Part shown: positions 46,250 to 58,382 of the stretch, piece by piece | Layout of the letters: each line of letters starts with the position of its first letter | Position numbering within the stretch: position 1 is the first letter of the stretch | Source: Dolomedes plantarius | Lineage: Eukaryota; Arthropoda; Arachnida; Araneae; Dolomedidae | Reading direction: 5' to 3' | Length of the DNA: 64,000 nt | NCBI GenBank assembly: GCA_907164885.2 | Contig: OU015496.1 | Span: forward strand, 1,536,093-1,600,092 | Program-made: the position numbers and the translations under genes | The notes under the pieces: generated by a model | What the model saw: only the letters and a program-made list of their open reading frames with translations | Database searches by the model: none | What the model was told of the DNA's origin: nothing

Positions 46250-46826
46250 TCCTATATATAATAGCCGTTGTCTCTGTATGACACTTCCGGGCTGTACTCA
46301 TCTTTCGATTGAAGCCCTCAGTAAACAAACCGCCGGATAGGCTTAATTTCAATTTCAGATTTGGATCAGAATTTTTTCTTACCTAAAAACAAATATCTTC
46401 TCCGTCAAATCACGTTTGTTCAGCCTATTTTTCTATAAAACATACAGAACTAAAAAAAAATTGGATGTTTTTAGCTGTATATTTAACAGTTTTTAAAAAT
46501 CTGTTCACTTTTGCGATGAATTCTGAAAGTAAACAACAAACTTGAATGTGAATGAATCGCGTAAGTGAACTGAAAAAAATTTTTTTTAACTTTCATATAA
46601 ATTTTTCATTATGACGTCATTTTTAGTATTATGACGTCAAAATGACGGGTTGGATGGCAGTCTACTACTCCAATCGCATGAAAAACTAAATAAATAAAAA
46701 AAAATAATGAAAGGGATTGCTTTTACAAGGTGTGGATTAAATGCAATATTTTAGATAATTCGGGATATTTTTTAACTTTCATATACTTTTTCCATTATGA
46801 CGTCAAAATGGCGGGTTACCTACTAG
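46250..46826 (+). mobile_element. possible Helitron, family 3 (577 bp)
   Basis: Starts A|TCCTATATATAATAGCCG and ends GGTTACCTACTAG|T, with a stem CCATT...AATGG upstream of the CTAG end. These are Helitron-like ends and site. ATTATGACGTCA occurs near 46610 and 46795, each in a longer near-repeat. Only one copy is in the window, so the family is tentative. It directly abuts a family 1 copy on the right. Confidence 0.5.
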
Positions 46827-47533
46827 TTTATAATAAATACAACGATCAATGTATGCAATTGATGGAAAAAAACGAAAAAAATATATTTATGAAAAAATCG
46901 TACGGGATATTTTTATAGACAAAATTATGTAGAAGAAAATATTCAAATTAAATCTATTAGAACATACTAAAGAATATAGTACAGTTAATATAGTAGAGTT
47001 TGAGGAACATATCTTTTATTGCATTTTAATATTTTTTTGGATAATGTTTAATCGTCTGCCGCATTAGCAAGAAAAAAAAAGATATTTTTTTGTCTATTTC
47101 GCTGTTATGCACGTGACGCAAACTTCATTTAAAGTATCACAAAAAGAAAAGAAACCATGTGATCAGCATTTAAATAAATTGAATTCTAAAAATGAATCCT
47201 TAAAATTTCTCCAAAAATCAGAAAATGGAGGTAAATATTCGAAAAAGTGTTCTTTTTAAAGGAATTTTCATGATCAGTCTCGTGATATAAATTTTATAAC
47301 CCTCAAATTATTATTTTAAATGCAAACTGAAAACAAAGTTACTAAAACAGCTTAAAAATTTAATTTTAAAAAATCTAAGAAGAAATTTTCAAAAATCCTT
47401 TTTAGTGCACCTCTAAACTATATGAAGAATCTCCATGTAAAAGTTTTATCCCTTTAGGTCCAGCGGTTTGGTCTGTGCGTTTTATGTCAATCAGTCAGTC
47501 AGTCAGGACGGAACTGTTATGTATATATATATA

Positions 47534-48499
47534 CAGTGATTTCCGCTTATAAGAATCACGTTTTTTATTACTGTTTTTGATTCTTCTAATCGGTTGATTC
47601 TTATAGCCGAAATTTAGGTTTTCGTAACAGGCACACACACCCATATATACATATATTAGATAGTTTACCATAAAATACTCTTTAATTTACATTAATTATC
47701 TTTTATTAAAATAATTTTTTATCATTTTTAAAATACAACTTAATTTCTAGACCTATAAGTAGATACACATGATTATAACAAAAGAAAAATATCCAATATT
47801 TGTTACAATGTACCTACCTGCTTAACAGTTTAACATTTCAACTACAGGAAGGGTGCAAGAAAAAGTTTTCTAAAGTAGTTTGACGGAATGAAGTTTTCAG
47901 GAGGCTATTTATGCCTCTTTCAATACCAGTAGTCTCAGACGAAGATTCACCTTCTAGCTTACGTTTCAGCGTTTGATAACGTGCTGAATCCACTAATGTC
48001 ACGTTTGCCTAAATGATAGGGGACACTTCGCCAAAGATTCATGTGTTTGAGGGTCCAGGAAGCAGCAACCAGGATGTGGGAGGTGGGAAAAAAGAGTCCC
48101 TGTCTTTGTTTGTCAGTGGAGAAAAATGAAATCGGACTCGGACGGGTTAGATGCCCCTGGGTCAAGCTAAAAGGGCAGTATTTAGCTAAAGTGTTTAGGG
48201 GAAACTATTATGTTATGTCTAACAAAGAAAGGGATGCATTTTACTACTGTATTCCATACAATCTTATCACTCTTTCTTTAAAAAAAATAAAGAAAGAACT
48301 TCGTGGCTTTTGAGGGTTTAAGTCACTTTTTTTTAAAAATGAAAGAAAAGCGAAGAGTGTGAGCTGACTCTTAAAACCGGTAGATTGATTCTTTAAAGCA
48401 AAAATTTTAACATGGAAATAATACATTTTTTTTTTAGATATTGATTCCTATAAACGGTTGATTCTTATAACCACTGATCACTATAAGAATTGGTTACTG
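47534..48499 (-). mobile_element. pogo-like element, copy 1 (966 bp)
   Basis: Starts CAGTGATTTCCGCTTATAAG and ends with the complement of CAGTAACCAATTCTTATAG, between TA duplications. GATTCTTATA-type motifs recur inside both ends. The copy at 49803-50785 is about 90% similar by eye along its length. It carries only the end of a transposase gene. Confidence 0.9.
47838..47995 (-). pseudogene. pogo-like transposase tail, copy 1
   Basis: On the minus strand an open frame reads TLVDSARYQTLKRKLEGESS, SETTGIERGINSLLKTSF, then RQTTLENFFLHPSCS and stop at 47838-47840. A QTTLxxFF-type tail is common at the C-terminus of Tigger/pogo transposases. An in-frame TAG lies just upstream. The second copy keeps the same frame and stop, with conservative changes. 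Confidence 0.55.
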
Positions 48500-48509
48500 T
48501 ATATAGATT

Positions 48510-49800
48510 ATCTTGTGCATGCTGACCAAGGTTTTAAAGATATAAAACTACAGTTTACTAGCATAAAAAATCTGTATGAATTTTAGGAATTGTTTTAAAA
48601 TAAGTTTAAAATGTCACATTTAAAAGAGTTTTTACTAATGGGCTTGAAAATTAACGAATTTTATAGATACCAAAAAAAAATGCGGTTTATTTTAGACTCG
48701 GGGAAATGAATACTTTCGCGTAGAATCTATTTTGATGACTTTAAGTAAATTAAATGATATTTTTCAAAGCTGGCAGCAGATTTTGTTTCGCACGAAATAA
48801 AGACTTTTAGTCCAATTATCCGCTAAGTAGGAAAATTATAAGGACTTTCTGAGAATTTTACCAGTTTATTCTGACTCTTTCCTCTCGAATGCGCCTCCAT
48901 TATCTTAAAAATTAAGAGTAAAATTCGTTGTTTCGGATTATTCGAAATAAAAATAAAAGTATGTTTCACTTTTAAATTTAACGAACGTTCCACTTAAATT
49001 TCAAATCCTTCGCTCTTCTAATTACCGCACTAAAATCACAGCTAGATTCCACGAAGCTTATGCATGAAATGACAATCAGTAGTACACTCTCTGGATTGCA
49101 TGCCGTATCGAGACATAAAATGAATATTTTATCTTGTAATCACTAATTAATTTTTTTTAAGTTCACATTGTAAATAATGGTCATGTAAAAAAATTGCGAC
49201 TTACTAAATGTGCGAATGACATTTAGAAATTCTTAATGCTTGTACTTTCTTTTGAAATTAATACGCCAAAAGAAGACAATTTTCCATTTTGTCTAAAACC
49301 AGTGACTTGTTAGCGTAACAATAGAGTATCGGCTCGGAAAATGAATCATTAAAATGTATTTTTCTATAAAGCATCATTTAACGCACTACATTTAATCATT
49401 ATAACGCATTATAATTAATCATTCTTATGAAACTTTTTTCTCGGCTCTCTTTTGTCATTAGGTTAAAAAATCAAAAGAAATAATAAATTATTTTCCTTTA
49501 GCGTACATTCTGATAGTGTAATTCGCGGCCCATTGTGTTCTGTGAAAAAATGAATGAATGATATAAGAACAAGGTATGGATCTACTTTTTTTCTTTTAAC
49601 TATAATATATTAATATCCGTATGTTAAGAGAACAAATTATGTATATATCTATCCGACTGGAACAGAAAATATTTCATTAATTTCTTAATTAAACAAGTCG
49701 TTTGCTTTTCGGTAATTGTTCCAGATTCTATAAAAAAGGGAAGGGGACTAAGAGGTCCATTTCTACATTTAAAAGATATTCTTTAAAAAAAGACCAATTA
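48510..49800. other. A+T-rich stretch, no gene seen
   Basis: No element ends or domains recognised between the two pogo-like copies. Confidence 0.35.
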
Positions 49801-49802
49801 TA

Positions 49803-50785
49803 CAGTGATTTCCGCTTATAAGAATCACGTTTGTTATTACTGTTTTTGATTCTTATAAGCGGTTGATTCTTATAGCCGAAATTTAGGTTTTTGGACAGAT
49901 ACACACACACACATACACCTATATATACATATATTAGATAATTTACCATAAAATACTCTTTAATTGACGTCAATTATCTTTTATTAAAATTATTTTTTAT
50001 AATTTTAAAAATACAACTTAATTTCTAGACCTAGAAGTAGATGCACGTAATTATAGTAAGAGAAGAAAAAAAATTCAATATTTGTTACCACATACCTGCT
50101 TAACAGTTTTAACATTTCAACTACAGGAAGGGAGCAAGAAAAAGTTTTCTACGGTAGTTTGACGTAATGAAGTTTTCAGAAGGCTGTTTATACCTCTTTC
50201 AATACTAATAGTCTCAGACGAAGATTCACCTTCTAGCTTACGTTTCACGGTTTGATAACGTGCTGAATGCTACTAATGTCACGTTTGCCTAAGTGATAGT
50301 GGACACTTCGCCGAAGATTTGTGTGTTTCAGGGTCCAGGAAGCCGCAACCAGGATGTGGGAGGTGGGGAAAAAAGAGTCCCTATTTTTGTTTGTCAGTGG
50401 AGAAAAGTGAAATCGGACCCGGACGGGTAAAGATGCCCCTGGGTCAAGCTAATAGGACAGTGTTGTGCTAAAGCGTTTAAGGGGAAACTATTATGTTATG
50501 TCTAATAAAGAAAGGGATGAATTTTACGACTATATTCCATCGCATCTTATCAATCTTCCTTTAAAAAAAAAAGAAAGAACTCCGTGCCTTTTGAGGGTAT
50601 AAGCCCTTTTTTTGAAAAATGAAAGTAAAGCGAAGAGTGTAAACTGATTCTTAAAACCGGTGGATTGATTCTTTAAAGCGAAAATTTTAACATGGAAATA
50701 ATACATTTTTTTTTGTTTTCGCAATATTGATTCTTATAAACGGTTGATTCTTATAACCACTGATCACTATAAGCGGTGGTTACTG
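49803..50785 (-). mobile_element. pogo-like element, copy 2 (983 bp)
   Basis: The same ends as copy 1 (CAGTGATTTCCGCTTATAAG; complement of CAGTAACCACCGCTTATAG) with TA on both sides. It is in the same orientation, 1.3 kb downstream. Here the right end retains CCGCTTATAG, giving a better match between the two ends than in copy 1. Transposase tail at 50117-50252 reads QTVKRKLEGESSSE, ISIERGINSLLKTSLRQTT and VENFFLLPSCS. Confidence 0.9.
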
Positions 50786-50787
50786 TA

Positions 50788-51080
50788 CTTGTTAAGCCCG
50801 ATGAACTGCAAAAAGGGTTGCCAAGCAATGGCTTTGCGCTCGCCAGGTTGGCGCTATCATCGTAATCAGCAATTTGTCTGCTCAGTTCTGTAGTTGGTCG
50901 GAACGCGAGTTCTTGCACGACTCGGTTGCTCCCATATTTTACCCTGTTCTAGAATGTTCAAATAGGTTCTAAATAAATACTACTCGTTATTCTTAATTTC
51001 TACAGTGTTTATTTCAATATACAGTCCGCTGATTCATCGACCATAGAAAGTTTCTTATAGGCAGTGTCCTAATTTTCGAC
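50788..51080 (+). other. possible LTR fragment
   Basis: TGTTAAGCCCGATGAACTGC follows two bases beyond the TA of the pogo-like copy and opens a G+C-richer block with AATAAATACTACTCG near 50974. The promoter side and the 3' end are unclear and I found no target duplication. Confidence 0.3.
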
Positions 51081-51240
51081 CATACAATAAATACTTTCAT
51101 ATAAAACCAATTTCACAGAAAGTTCTCTTCACGGTATTCTGGTATTATAATTAATTTGACCGCTGGCTTGACCAACTTCGGACAGGGTTCAAAGATGGCA
51201 GTAGCAGTGGAATGCGTCTCCGGCCTACAATGGCACCACA

Positions 51241-51418
51241 AGGCCCTGTTCACACAGGAGTCCGGTAGCGGAGCGTTAAGGGAAAGATGACGTTCACACG
51301 AAAATAAACCAATCATAGGCGTTAAAAATTTCATTGCTAATCGTTTGGAGGCTTGTCATTGGTTAAATATATTTCAATACTTTAACGCTCCGCAACGGAC
51401 TCCTATGTGAACAGGCCT
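51241..51418. mobile_element. foldback MITE, third copy
   Basis: Opens AAGGCCCTGTTCACACAGGA and closes AACGGACTCCTATGTGAACAGGCC. The inner parts match the copy at 13438 through AATAAACCAATCATAGGCGT. CAAGG lies at both sides (51239, 51417) and may be the target duplication. The right arm is shortened by a deletion. Confidence 0.8.
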
Positions 51419-51654
51419 CAAGGGTCGCAATCCGACATGGCCAGATGCCGCCACAATTGTGACTGAGAAACAAAAGATTAATTTTTTATACGTTAAGAAC
51501 AAAGTTTTCATTCATGGAAGAAAATTCTTTTGAAACTATATACATTCATTTCTTATCTTGGATAAAATCCAAAGTTTGGAGTTTTCAGTATATAGAGCGA
51601 TAGAAATTGACGTTATTTGTATCCATTCGATTTAGATAAAGAAATACGTAGAGC

Positions 51655-51821
51655 CCGTGCTGAAAACTTCAATTTGAAGGGATGTTTGAGCTTCGCTTTA
51701 AGGTAGTCTCTTTAAAACAGAATTTTTAACAGATTAATTGAAATAATTTTCTATTTCCATTTAAATGCTGCAAAAAGTCTGTTAAGAGCGTAATTTCAAA
51801 GGACAACAAAAATCCAGGAAA
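51655..51821 (+). repeat. direct repeat left of the pogo-like element
   Basis: About 160 bp (from a TTTGAAGGG region through TTTTTAACAGATTAATTGAA to AATTTCAAAGGACA) recur at 54085-54236 with few differences. The pogo-like element sits between the two, near the end of the first unit, so the repeats are an old tandem duplication, not its target duplication. Confidence 0.85.
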
Positions 51822-52321
51822 TACAGTGGAATCTCGATCGATCGTTTTCCCGTATGTATCGTTTATTTCACCCAGACCCGAATAAATTCCATAGAAAACA
51901 AGCAAAAAAGACAGCATGGATCGTTCCTCGATCCATCGTTTTCCCGCAATATTCGTTCAGAATATCGCAGCCTTACATTAATTTATCGGATAGATCGTTT
52001 TTTCATAATGACTGAACCTGAAATATAAATGTCTGGATTGAGCTACAATGACGCTCTAATTAAACAATGAGCAGAACATTTGAGATGCACTGTCTCGTAT
52101 TTTTATTCTCTCCTGTTTAGCATGGTTTCGCTTTATTGTACCACTCCCATTATTTGTTCGTCATTGGTATTCCTTAATTCTTTAGCCCCTAGAGTACCCT
52201 ATTTTCGGCAACGCATTCCAAATTCACTGACTATTCAACATTTCTGTTCTTATCAGCAATGGATCACAGTCAGCTTTTTTGTTGGCCTTGGGATGGAGGT
52301 TCCCTGGTGTTAGGTCTAGTG

Positions 52322-53540
52322 CAGTGGTTCTCAAACTTTGTACAGTCTGAGCGCACTTACAATACTATAGATACTTGCTGGCACCCAGCATACAAAATAG
52401 GACTAATATGTTATAATTTGGTGCAAATCTATTCAAATTGGCGTGATTTAACTAGTCTTGTTTTAATAAATTTCACCAGTTCAACAACTTGATCTAAGAC
52501 CTCTCTTAAATCCTCTCCTAATGTTCTTGACATCAAGGAAGCAATGAGTTACAATAACATTTTCGTTTTGTTCCTTTATAAAAGATACAAGACACCTTGT
52601 TGCAGCCTATCATAGAAGGAGCTCTATCTGTGAAATGCCTACACACGATTTCCACGATAACTGCCATTTATCAAGGTAGTTATTCAGGATGTTTAAAAAG
52701 ACCTCACCTTTCGCAGTCAGGCTTAATTCTTTGCAAAAAAGAAACTGATTTGTTATTTGATTTTCGTTAAGGAAAAGTTTGAACGCTACGAGTTGCGCCT
52801 TGATGGTAATGTCGGTTGACTCGTCAACCTGCAGTGCAAAATCAGAACACTGGAGTTTATTACCACATACATTTTTCTCAATATCAGAAGACATTTCCAA
52901 AATACGCCTGTTGACAGTATCATTGGACAGAGGTATCTTGCTTATTTTCATAGCTGCTTCATTTCCTAACATCGTACTGACAATCTTTTGGCAAGCAGGC
53001 AAAATAAGTGACTCACACAAAGTATGAGCTTTCATATTTTCTGCGATCAGTTCTGAGACTTGGTAAAAAGGAATTGGTTAAGAAACTTATCCATTTTTAT
53101 GGGTGAATTACTTTTAACAAAGACAATTATATCAACGGTAGTTATTCTGAAAGTTGTAAAAGGCACAATAAATGCGTTCACTCTTGACGGCAGTTCACAA
53201 GACACGACACGCCCACTCACCAACGCCTGTTATGCAACACTGCCAGTTGCCACGTGATGAAAGCTAGTGCCGGTGTTCACGTGCCGCCCCAGCCACGTTT
53301 GTTACGTGTTTTAAACGCGTAAAAAAATTGCGGATCAGAAGCAAGAAAAGTAACATACAACTATCATAATAATGTCGCAACGAAGCAAACCGAGTTTTCG
53401 TAAAGAAACGATATAATATTGTAACTTAGTATACATATGCTTTTTATATCTGGATAGATGTTTTAGTAATACTACGGGGCGAACCTGGAAAAGCTCTGGG
53501 GCGCACCAGTGCACCCGGGCGCATAGTTTGAGAACCAATG
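52322..53540 (-). mobile_element. hAT element (1219 bp), nested
   Basis: Ends CAGTGGTTCTCAAACTTTG and CATTGGTTCTCAAACTATG, flanked by GTCTAGTG (52314-52321 and 53541-53548). CAGTGGTTCTCAAA is a typical start for hAT elements related to the ZBED5-like group. Carries a minus-strand transposase fragment. Confidence 0.95.
52610..53075 (-). pseudogene. hAT transposase fragment (ZBED5-like)
   Basis: The minus-strand frame 53035-52610 is open for 141 codons. It contains LCESLILPACQKIVSTMLG, ISKIPLSNDTVNRRILEMS, QCSDFALQVDESTDIT with the catalytic-type Asp of hAT transposases, AQLVAFKLFLNEN and QFLFCKELSLTAKGEVFLN. The order and motifs match the central part of ZBED5/SCAND3-like hAT transposases. 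Upstream in the same frame QVSELIAEN extends the similarity. The BED finger and the C-terminal dimerisation region are deleted, and the frame degrades after DKWQLSW. It is inactive. Confidence 0.85.
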
Positions 53541-54084
53541 GTCTAGTGTATGAGAATTTCTGCCTACTGCAGTTCTACACTGGCCGATGAGTGCTTCACC
53601 CGGAAGCAGAACTTTCTGTTGGTCTTATGTCGGACCCCATCCAGTGCAATGGAATGGTTCTAGTTACAAACGATTCACGGCTGCCGCTTCTTTATACTCT
53701 CACACAATAACTGATACCGAAAAGAATGCAATTAACAACACAAAAAAATATTGTTTACTTGTGGAGAGAAAACCGCCAAAAAACAAATTACGATTAAGTA
53801 CTTTTATTTGAATCAAAATTCCTGTATATCTACGTGTATTTCTTTTTATAATTATTATTATCTTGGATTTCAGTACCACTTTGTAATTTTATCTTCGGTT
53901 ACACTACTGGTATGTATGCATTTATGCATGTGAGTAAATATATTTTAGGGATATCAAACTTTAAGGTATGTTAATACTTTTTTGTATGTTCCCGCATCTA
54001 TCGTTTTCCCGCATCCATCTTTTAGTTCAGTCTGTCCCTTCGAAATCGATAGATCGAGATTCCACTGTAATCTGAAACTATTCA

Positions 54085-54236
54085 CTCTATTTGAAGGGCT
54101 GACTGAGCTTCACTTTAAGGTAGTCTTTTAAAAGAGAATTTTTAACAGATTAATTGAAATAATTTTCCTTTTCCATTTAAATGCTGTAAAAATTCTGTTA
54201 GGAGCGTAATTTCAAAGGACAGCAACATTCCAGGAA
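54085..54236 (+). repeat. direct repeat right of the pogo-like element
   Basis: Second unit of the duplication described at 51655-51821. Shares TTTTTAACAGATTAATTGAA and GAGCGTAATTTCAAAGGACA. Confidence 0.85.
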
Positions 54237-54239
54237 TGA

Positions 54240-55480
54240 TTTAAATATTTTGAAACTTTTGAAAATGCTCGACCTGAAAACCTTTTGATGGGTAGTAGAA
54301 ATATACGTTGTTATTCTCCGTACGATTTCAATGTGTTAAGGTATCTCTTTCAAACTGCAAGCTTTCTGATTAAATTACAATTTTTTGACTCCTTCTGCTA
54401 AATCTGCGTATAAGCTTATCAGGGAGAGTTACGGAAGTATGCTGATACCTATAGCTGTGTTGCGACAATATGAAAATTAAGACTATTACGCTGAAAAATA
54501 ATGCGACTTGTCTCTATATGTCAGTATTTTTTAACACTTTTCAAATACTGGCCTACTTTGTTTATTCGTTTTTGGGGAGGACAACCCCTACTGCTTTGTA
54601 TTCTTTATCAATTTTTACTATGTTTACAAAGAATCTTGTAATTTATTACAAGTATTCATTCTCTTCAGTGTATATTACTTTCACAGAAAAGAAATTTATA
54701 AGATTACGGATGGTTATAAATAATTTACTAAATTTTAATTCTAATTATGTAAGTATATAAAATGATAAAACTGAAATATAATAAGTAGCAAAAATCATAA
54801 ATTTATAATAATACATTAAATGCTGTTTTATGCTTATTTTCCTTTTAACAGTTCTTCAGCTAAAACTTTTCCGTGATATGACTAAAGGGAGCTTTAAAGA
54901 ACCCAAAATATTGAATGACAAAACAAATTGATAACATAATGCTGGTTGAGTATGATTTCTAATGAATAACATTTTACAATTTTAACTTGATTTGCCATTA
55001 TAAGCATAAAAGAGGAATAGTCAGCATCTAATCAGTTATATTATCAGTATTATTTTAAGATTTTCTACCACCGAAGCATTCAAAGAAGACTAATCAAGTG
55101 GAAAAATTGGAAAAAGATGAATCCGTAGAGAACACATATCACTCTTGTAACTCACATGTTTTTATGGATGAAGTATTGAATGAAATACAAAATATGGATA
55201 ATATTTTTAAGAAGATTTTTAATAAGACAAACACGTATACTATAAGTAAAAGCAGTAAAGGGTTATGTTAATAGCAAAAAAAAAAACTTTATGAAACTCA
55301 AATGTGACTGTTGTTTCAGCCATCAACAAAAAAAGTATGAAAAATGCCATTTTGGGGGAAAAAGCATGCAAATTTGTTCATGTGTTATATGGCCTATTGT
55401 GCGTAATTTGTCTAAACATTCTGCTCAAATTAGACTAAAAATGTAATAGTAGTGAGAAAACTGGGAGAGAAAAGAATGAC
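54240..55480. other. A+T-rich stretch, no gene seen
   Basis: No recognised element. A 96-codon aromatic- and Ile-rich plus-strand frame at 54470 lacks any domain and is probably chance. Confidence 0.35.
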
Positions 55481-55484
55481 GGAA

Positions 55485-55900
55485 GGGATAGCATTGTTTG
55501 GAATAACTGATAATGTCTCGTATCCTCCCGTGGGATGAGGCTTTTTCATTGCTGGTTTGGAGCTTTGCAGCCATCTTCTGAAACACGGGGGTTAAAGGCT
55601 TTTGCATAACAGATTTTGTGCGTGTAGCAATTTCATCTCCTGCCGGAGATGATTCTTTCAGGACAGATGGTGTAAGTGCTCGTTTCCTCAATGAGATGCT
55701 GATTTCAAAGTGGGGGAAGAAAATACTTGTGTCCTTCCTGTTTGTAACTTTAGAAATAGCTACAAAAATGCAACAGATACTGTCCGACCACAGTACGAAG
55801 AACCACGGTTGGCATAGTGCCAAGACGATTCTATTCAAGATGTAGGTAAGGCTGCTTAGGAAGGAGGGAGAAAAGTCTCGTATTCTCTCGACATTCTTTA
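55485..55900. other. less A+T-rich segment upstream of an HTH frame
   Basis: Both strands have frames over 70 codons here (minus 55838-55425; plus 55618-55845). None shows a known domain. The block may be the leader of the helix-turn-helix reading frame that follows, or part of the same element. Function unknown. Confidence 0.3.
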
Positions 55901-55971
55901 GAATCAGTTACTAACTGCGCTTGCTTGCTTTTTCCTCGTCTGTTATTTTGATTATTATATTGAAATTAATG

Positions 55972-56289
55972 CATCCTTTTCCCAACACCACTGCTCGGAA
56001 TAAGCCGTTCCGTAGTGATTGTAAACGTATAATACACAATGTTATTAAATTGTGTGATAAAGAAGCACTAGAAGGAAATGTTATTGTTCCAGTTTCGCAA
56101 TCCCCAAAGAGAGCTAGTAAAATGACCGGGATATCAATGTCCAGTGTAAAAAGAATACGCAGAGAAGCAAAGAGTGAAGAAGCTCCAAAATTTGAATCTC
56201 CGAGGAAACGTCAGAAAAAAAGAACCACCGAAAACGTAGCTTTAGATGATTTTGATTGTGATGTAATCCGAAAATATCCACTCCTATAA
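55972..56289 (+). CDS. HTH N-terminus of a DDE transposase-like protein (fragment)
   Basis: The frame is open from 55921 to 56289; I take the Met at 55969-55971 (MHPFPNTTARN) as the likely start. It gives RSDCKRIIHNVIKLCDKEAL, then SPKRASKMTGISMSSVKRIR, a helix-turn-helix. A basic linker follows (SPRKRQKKRT), then VALDDFDCDVIRKYPLL and a stop. The pattern of an HTH with a KRIRRE end, a basic linker and LDDFDxxVIRR matches the N-terminus of an IS630-like transposon protein family seen in arthropods. There the sequence continues as RRxIHEFY into further HTH and DDE parts, which are absent here. Either the gene is truncated at VIRK or an intron starts near the GTAATCC in that region. There are no stops, so it is either young or spared. 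Confidence 0.45.
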   Translation, partial: HPFPNTTARNKPFRSDCKRIIHNVIKLCDKEALEGNVIVPVSQSPKRASKMTGISMSSVKRIRREAKSEEAPKFESPRKRQKKRTTENVALDDFDCDVIRKYPLL

Positions 56290-56649
56290 AACTCCTATTT
56301 TTTAAATAGATTTGCTTCTTTCTTTTTATTATTTTGAAATTATTATTCACATATTCGATCAAAAATAAAGTTTTAAAAAATAACTTTAAAATTGCGGGCA
56401 AAAAGCAGTCTGAAATGCATTCCGTATTTCATAAACAAACACATCCGAAAATATGACGTTTTCCCCTATTTTCTAAGTAGACTAGCTTTTCTCGCGCATG
56501 GGCAACAGCTTCCAGGGACCTCGCTTCCGTGGTCGGACAGTAAAAGGGATAAGAAAATATAGCATTTATTAGGACCATTCGTGAAATGACTCTATTCACC
56601 ATACATATAAACACCGTCTTGTGTTTTAATGATCCCACAGGGCTGTAAC

Positions 56650-58380
56650 TATAATTGGCACTTCTAGTTCATTTGGGCAACCGTTTATACTCAGTTATGA
56701 TCTTTCAGTAGGAATATATCAGCGGCAACAAATTGCAGCAGAATCCTTTTTCAAAGAGGACTGCTAGTAAGGAGCAACAGAACTTGGTTAATTGCATTTA
56801 ATAGTATAGATGTAAATATATTTTTTTTCCTTTCTATACGCCGGGACAATGGTTGCAGATATAACCCTATCCTCCATGGTTATGCAGCTGAATCCACTGC
56901 ATTATTCAGCAAGGAAGTTTGCTGTCTTTGCTACAGTACTACTGACTTTGTACAAATCGAAAACCCCATGACACATATAAGATATCTACATGCTCATATT
57001 TTGGTTGATTTAAACGAGTATATTCAGACTCCCGTCTCTAATTTGATGAAAGGGGTGAGAGCGTAAGTTTTTCCTTCAGCCCGCAGAATTTAGCATAATC
57101 TTTCAAGTTTTATACCGTCCCCTCACTTTTCAATGTGTTTCCACCATTAAGCCTCAAAAGCACCATTAAAAAAACGTTTATAAAACAATTTAAAAAGAGT
57201 ACCTGCAGGGATTAAGAGACGTTTTTCTGTCAATTAACCTCAACAGGGTAAACCGAGGCCAAATTTCTGAATATGAAACATTTTTCTAGCGTTTATTAGC
57301 GAAGGTATCGAGTTACGTTTACATTCTGGTACATAGATGAATAAGCAAATAATTTTTGAAAGATAATTAAGGGAATAACCTTTTTATGAAAAATGACTCC
57401 TAATGCAATGCCATTCCGGATTACCGAAATGCATTTATTCTGTTTAGGAGGCAAAAAATCATAGTCATTAGTCTTAATTTAATGTTGTTTTGAAAAAGAA
57501 ATAATCGATGTAAAAAAATTAGGATGTATTTAAGGAAACTGGTGCAACGAATATGAGCGAGTTAAAAAGAATTATATGCAGTCTGAATAATGTAATTGCG
57601 TGCTGATTTTTGCAATATTCATCATGAATTCTTATATAAATACAAAGGAAAGAAAATTAGAATGCATAAAAGACATTTTTTCAATTTTCGTCCTGAAAGA
57701 TCACATTTGTAACCTTTAAAGAAATGCCTTACATTAAAAATTCTACATACGCTTAAAATGAAGATTTTGTTTTCATATTTGACTGATATTAAAAGTTAAA
57801 TGTTTAATTTTTTTCCTCCGCTTTATCCATATTGAAAATGAATATTTTAAAAATAAACGCAGACACTTAGAACTTCAAAAATGGTAAGAAAATCTTTTTA
57901 ATAATATGAAAAGAAATATTCTCTAAATTTAAGCTTTTTTAGATATCAACAAAAGTGCTTTTCGCCAGTTATATGAATTACCATTCTGAAGATATTTGTA
58001 TAAATAAGTTTAAAATGCATTATTTTTTACACTTTTTAATCGACGTTATTGTTGAATTTAATGTGTTAACATAGTTAATAAGATTTCAGTTCAACTGGAG
58101 ACCCGTGAATACAAAATATTTTAAGCATTCTCAACATTTTTATAAAATAAAGAGCCTAGGTACATTTATCAAGTTAATGTGTTATACGTGTAAGTTATAT
58201 TAAAAGAATAATACTATTACCTTTGAATATTTTTATCTGCAAACATTTAATAAGGGTAGATAGAAAGTACTTTATTTTATTTTCTTGGCATAAAATGTAT
58301 TATTTAGTTGTAAGAATAATATACCACAAACGATAATTCCATGATAATTGCATTGTCCCTGATACATTTTTTATAATGTT
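56650..58380. other. A+T-rich stretch, no gene seen
   Basis: No domains, element ends or clear repeats found. Confidence 0.4.
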
Positions 58381-58382
58381 AA

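Larger units (their letters stand above)
46827..48507 (-). mobile_element. Helitron family 1, copy h, with pogo in its tail
   Basis: Starts within the family at TTATAATAAATACAACG, its CTAG end missing, and continues through AGTGCACCTCTAAAC and GGTTTGGTCTGTGCGTT. The tail is cut by a pogo-like element (47534-48499) at TA and resumes as TATATAGA before T at 48508. Confidence 0.8.
51824..54067. mobile_element. pogo-like element with nested hAT
   Basis: Ends CAGTGGAATCTCGATCGATC and CAGTGGAATCTCGATCTATC, flanked by TA. Both ends have internal ATCGTTTTCCCGCA-type repeats. Without the hAT and its duplication it is 1017 bp. I find no transposase in the rest, so it is non-autonomous. Confidence 0.85.
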
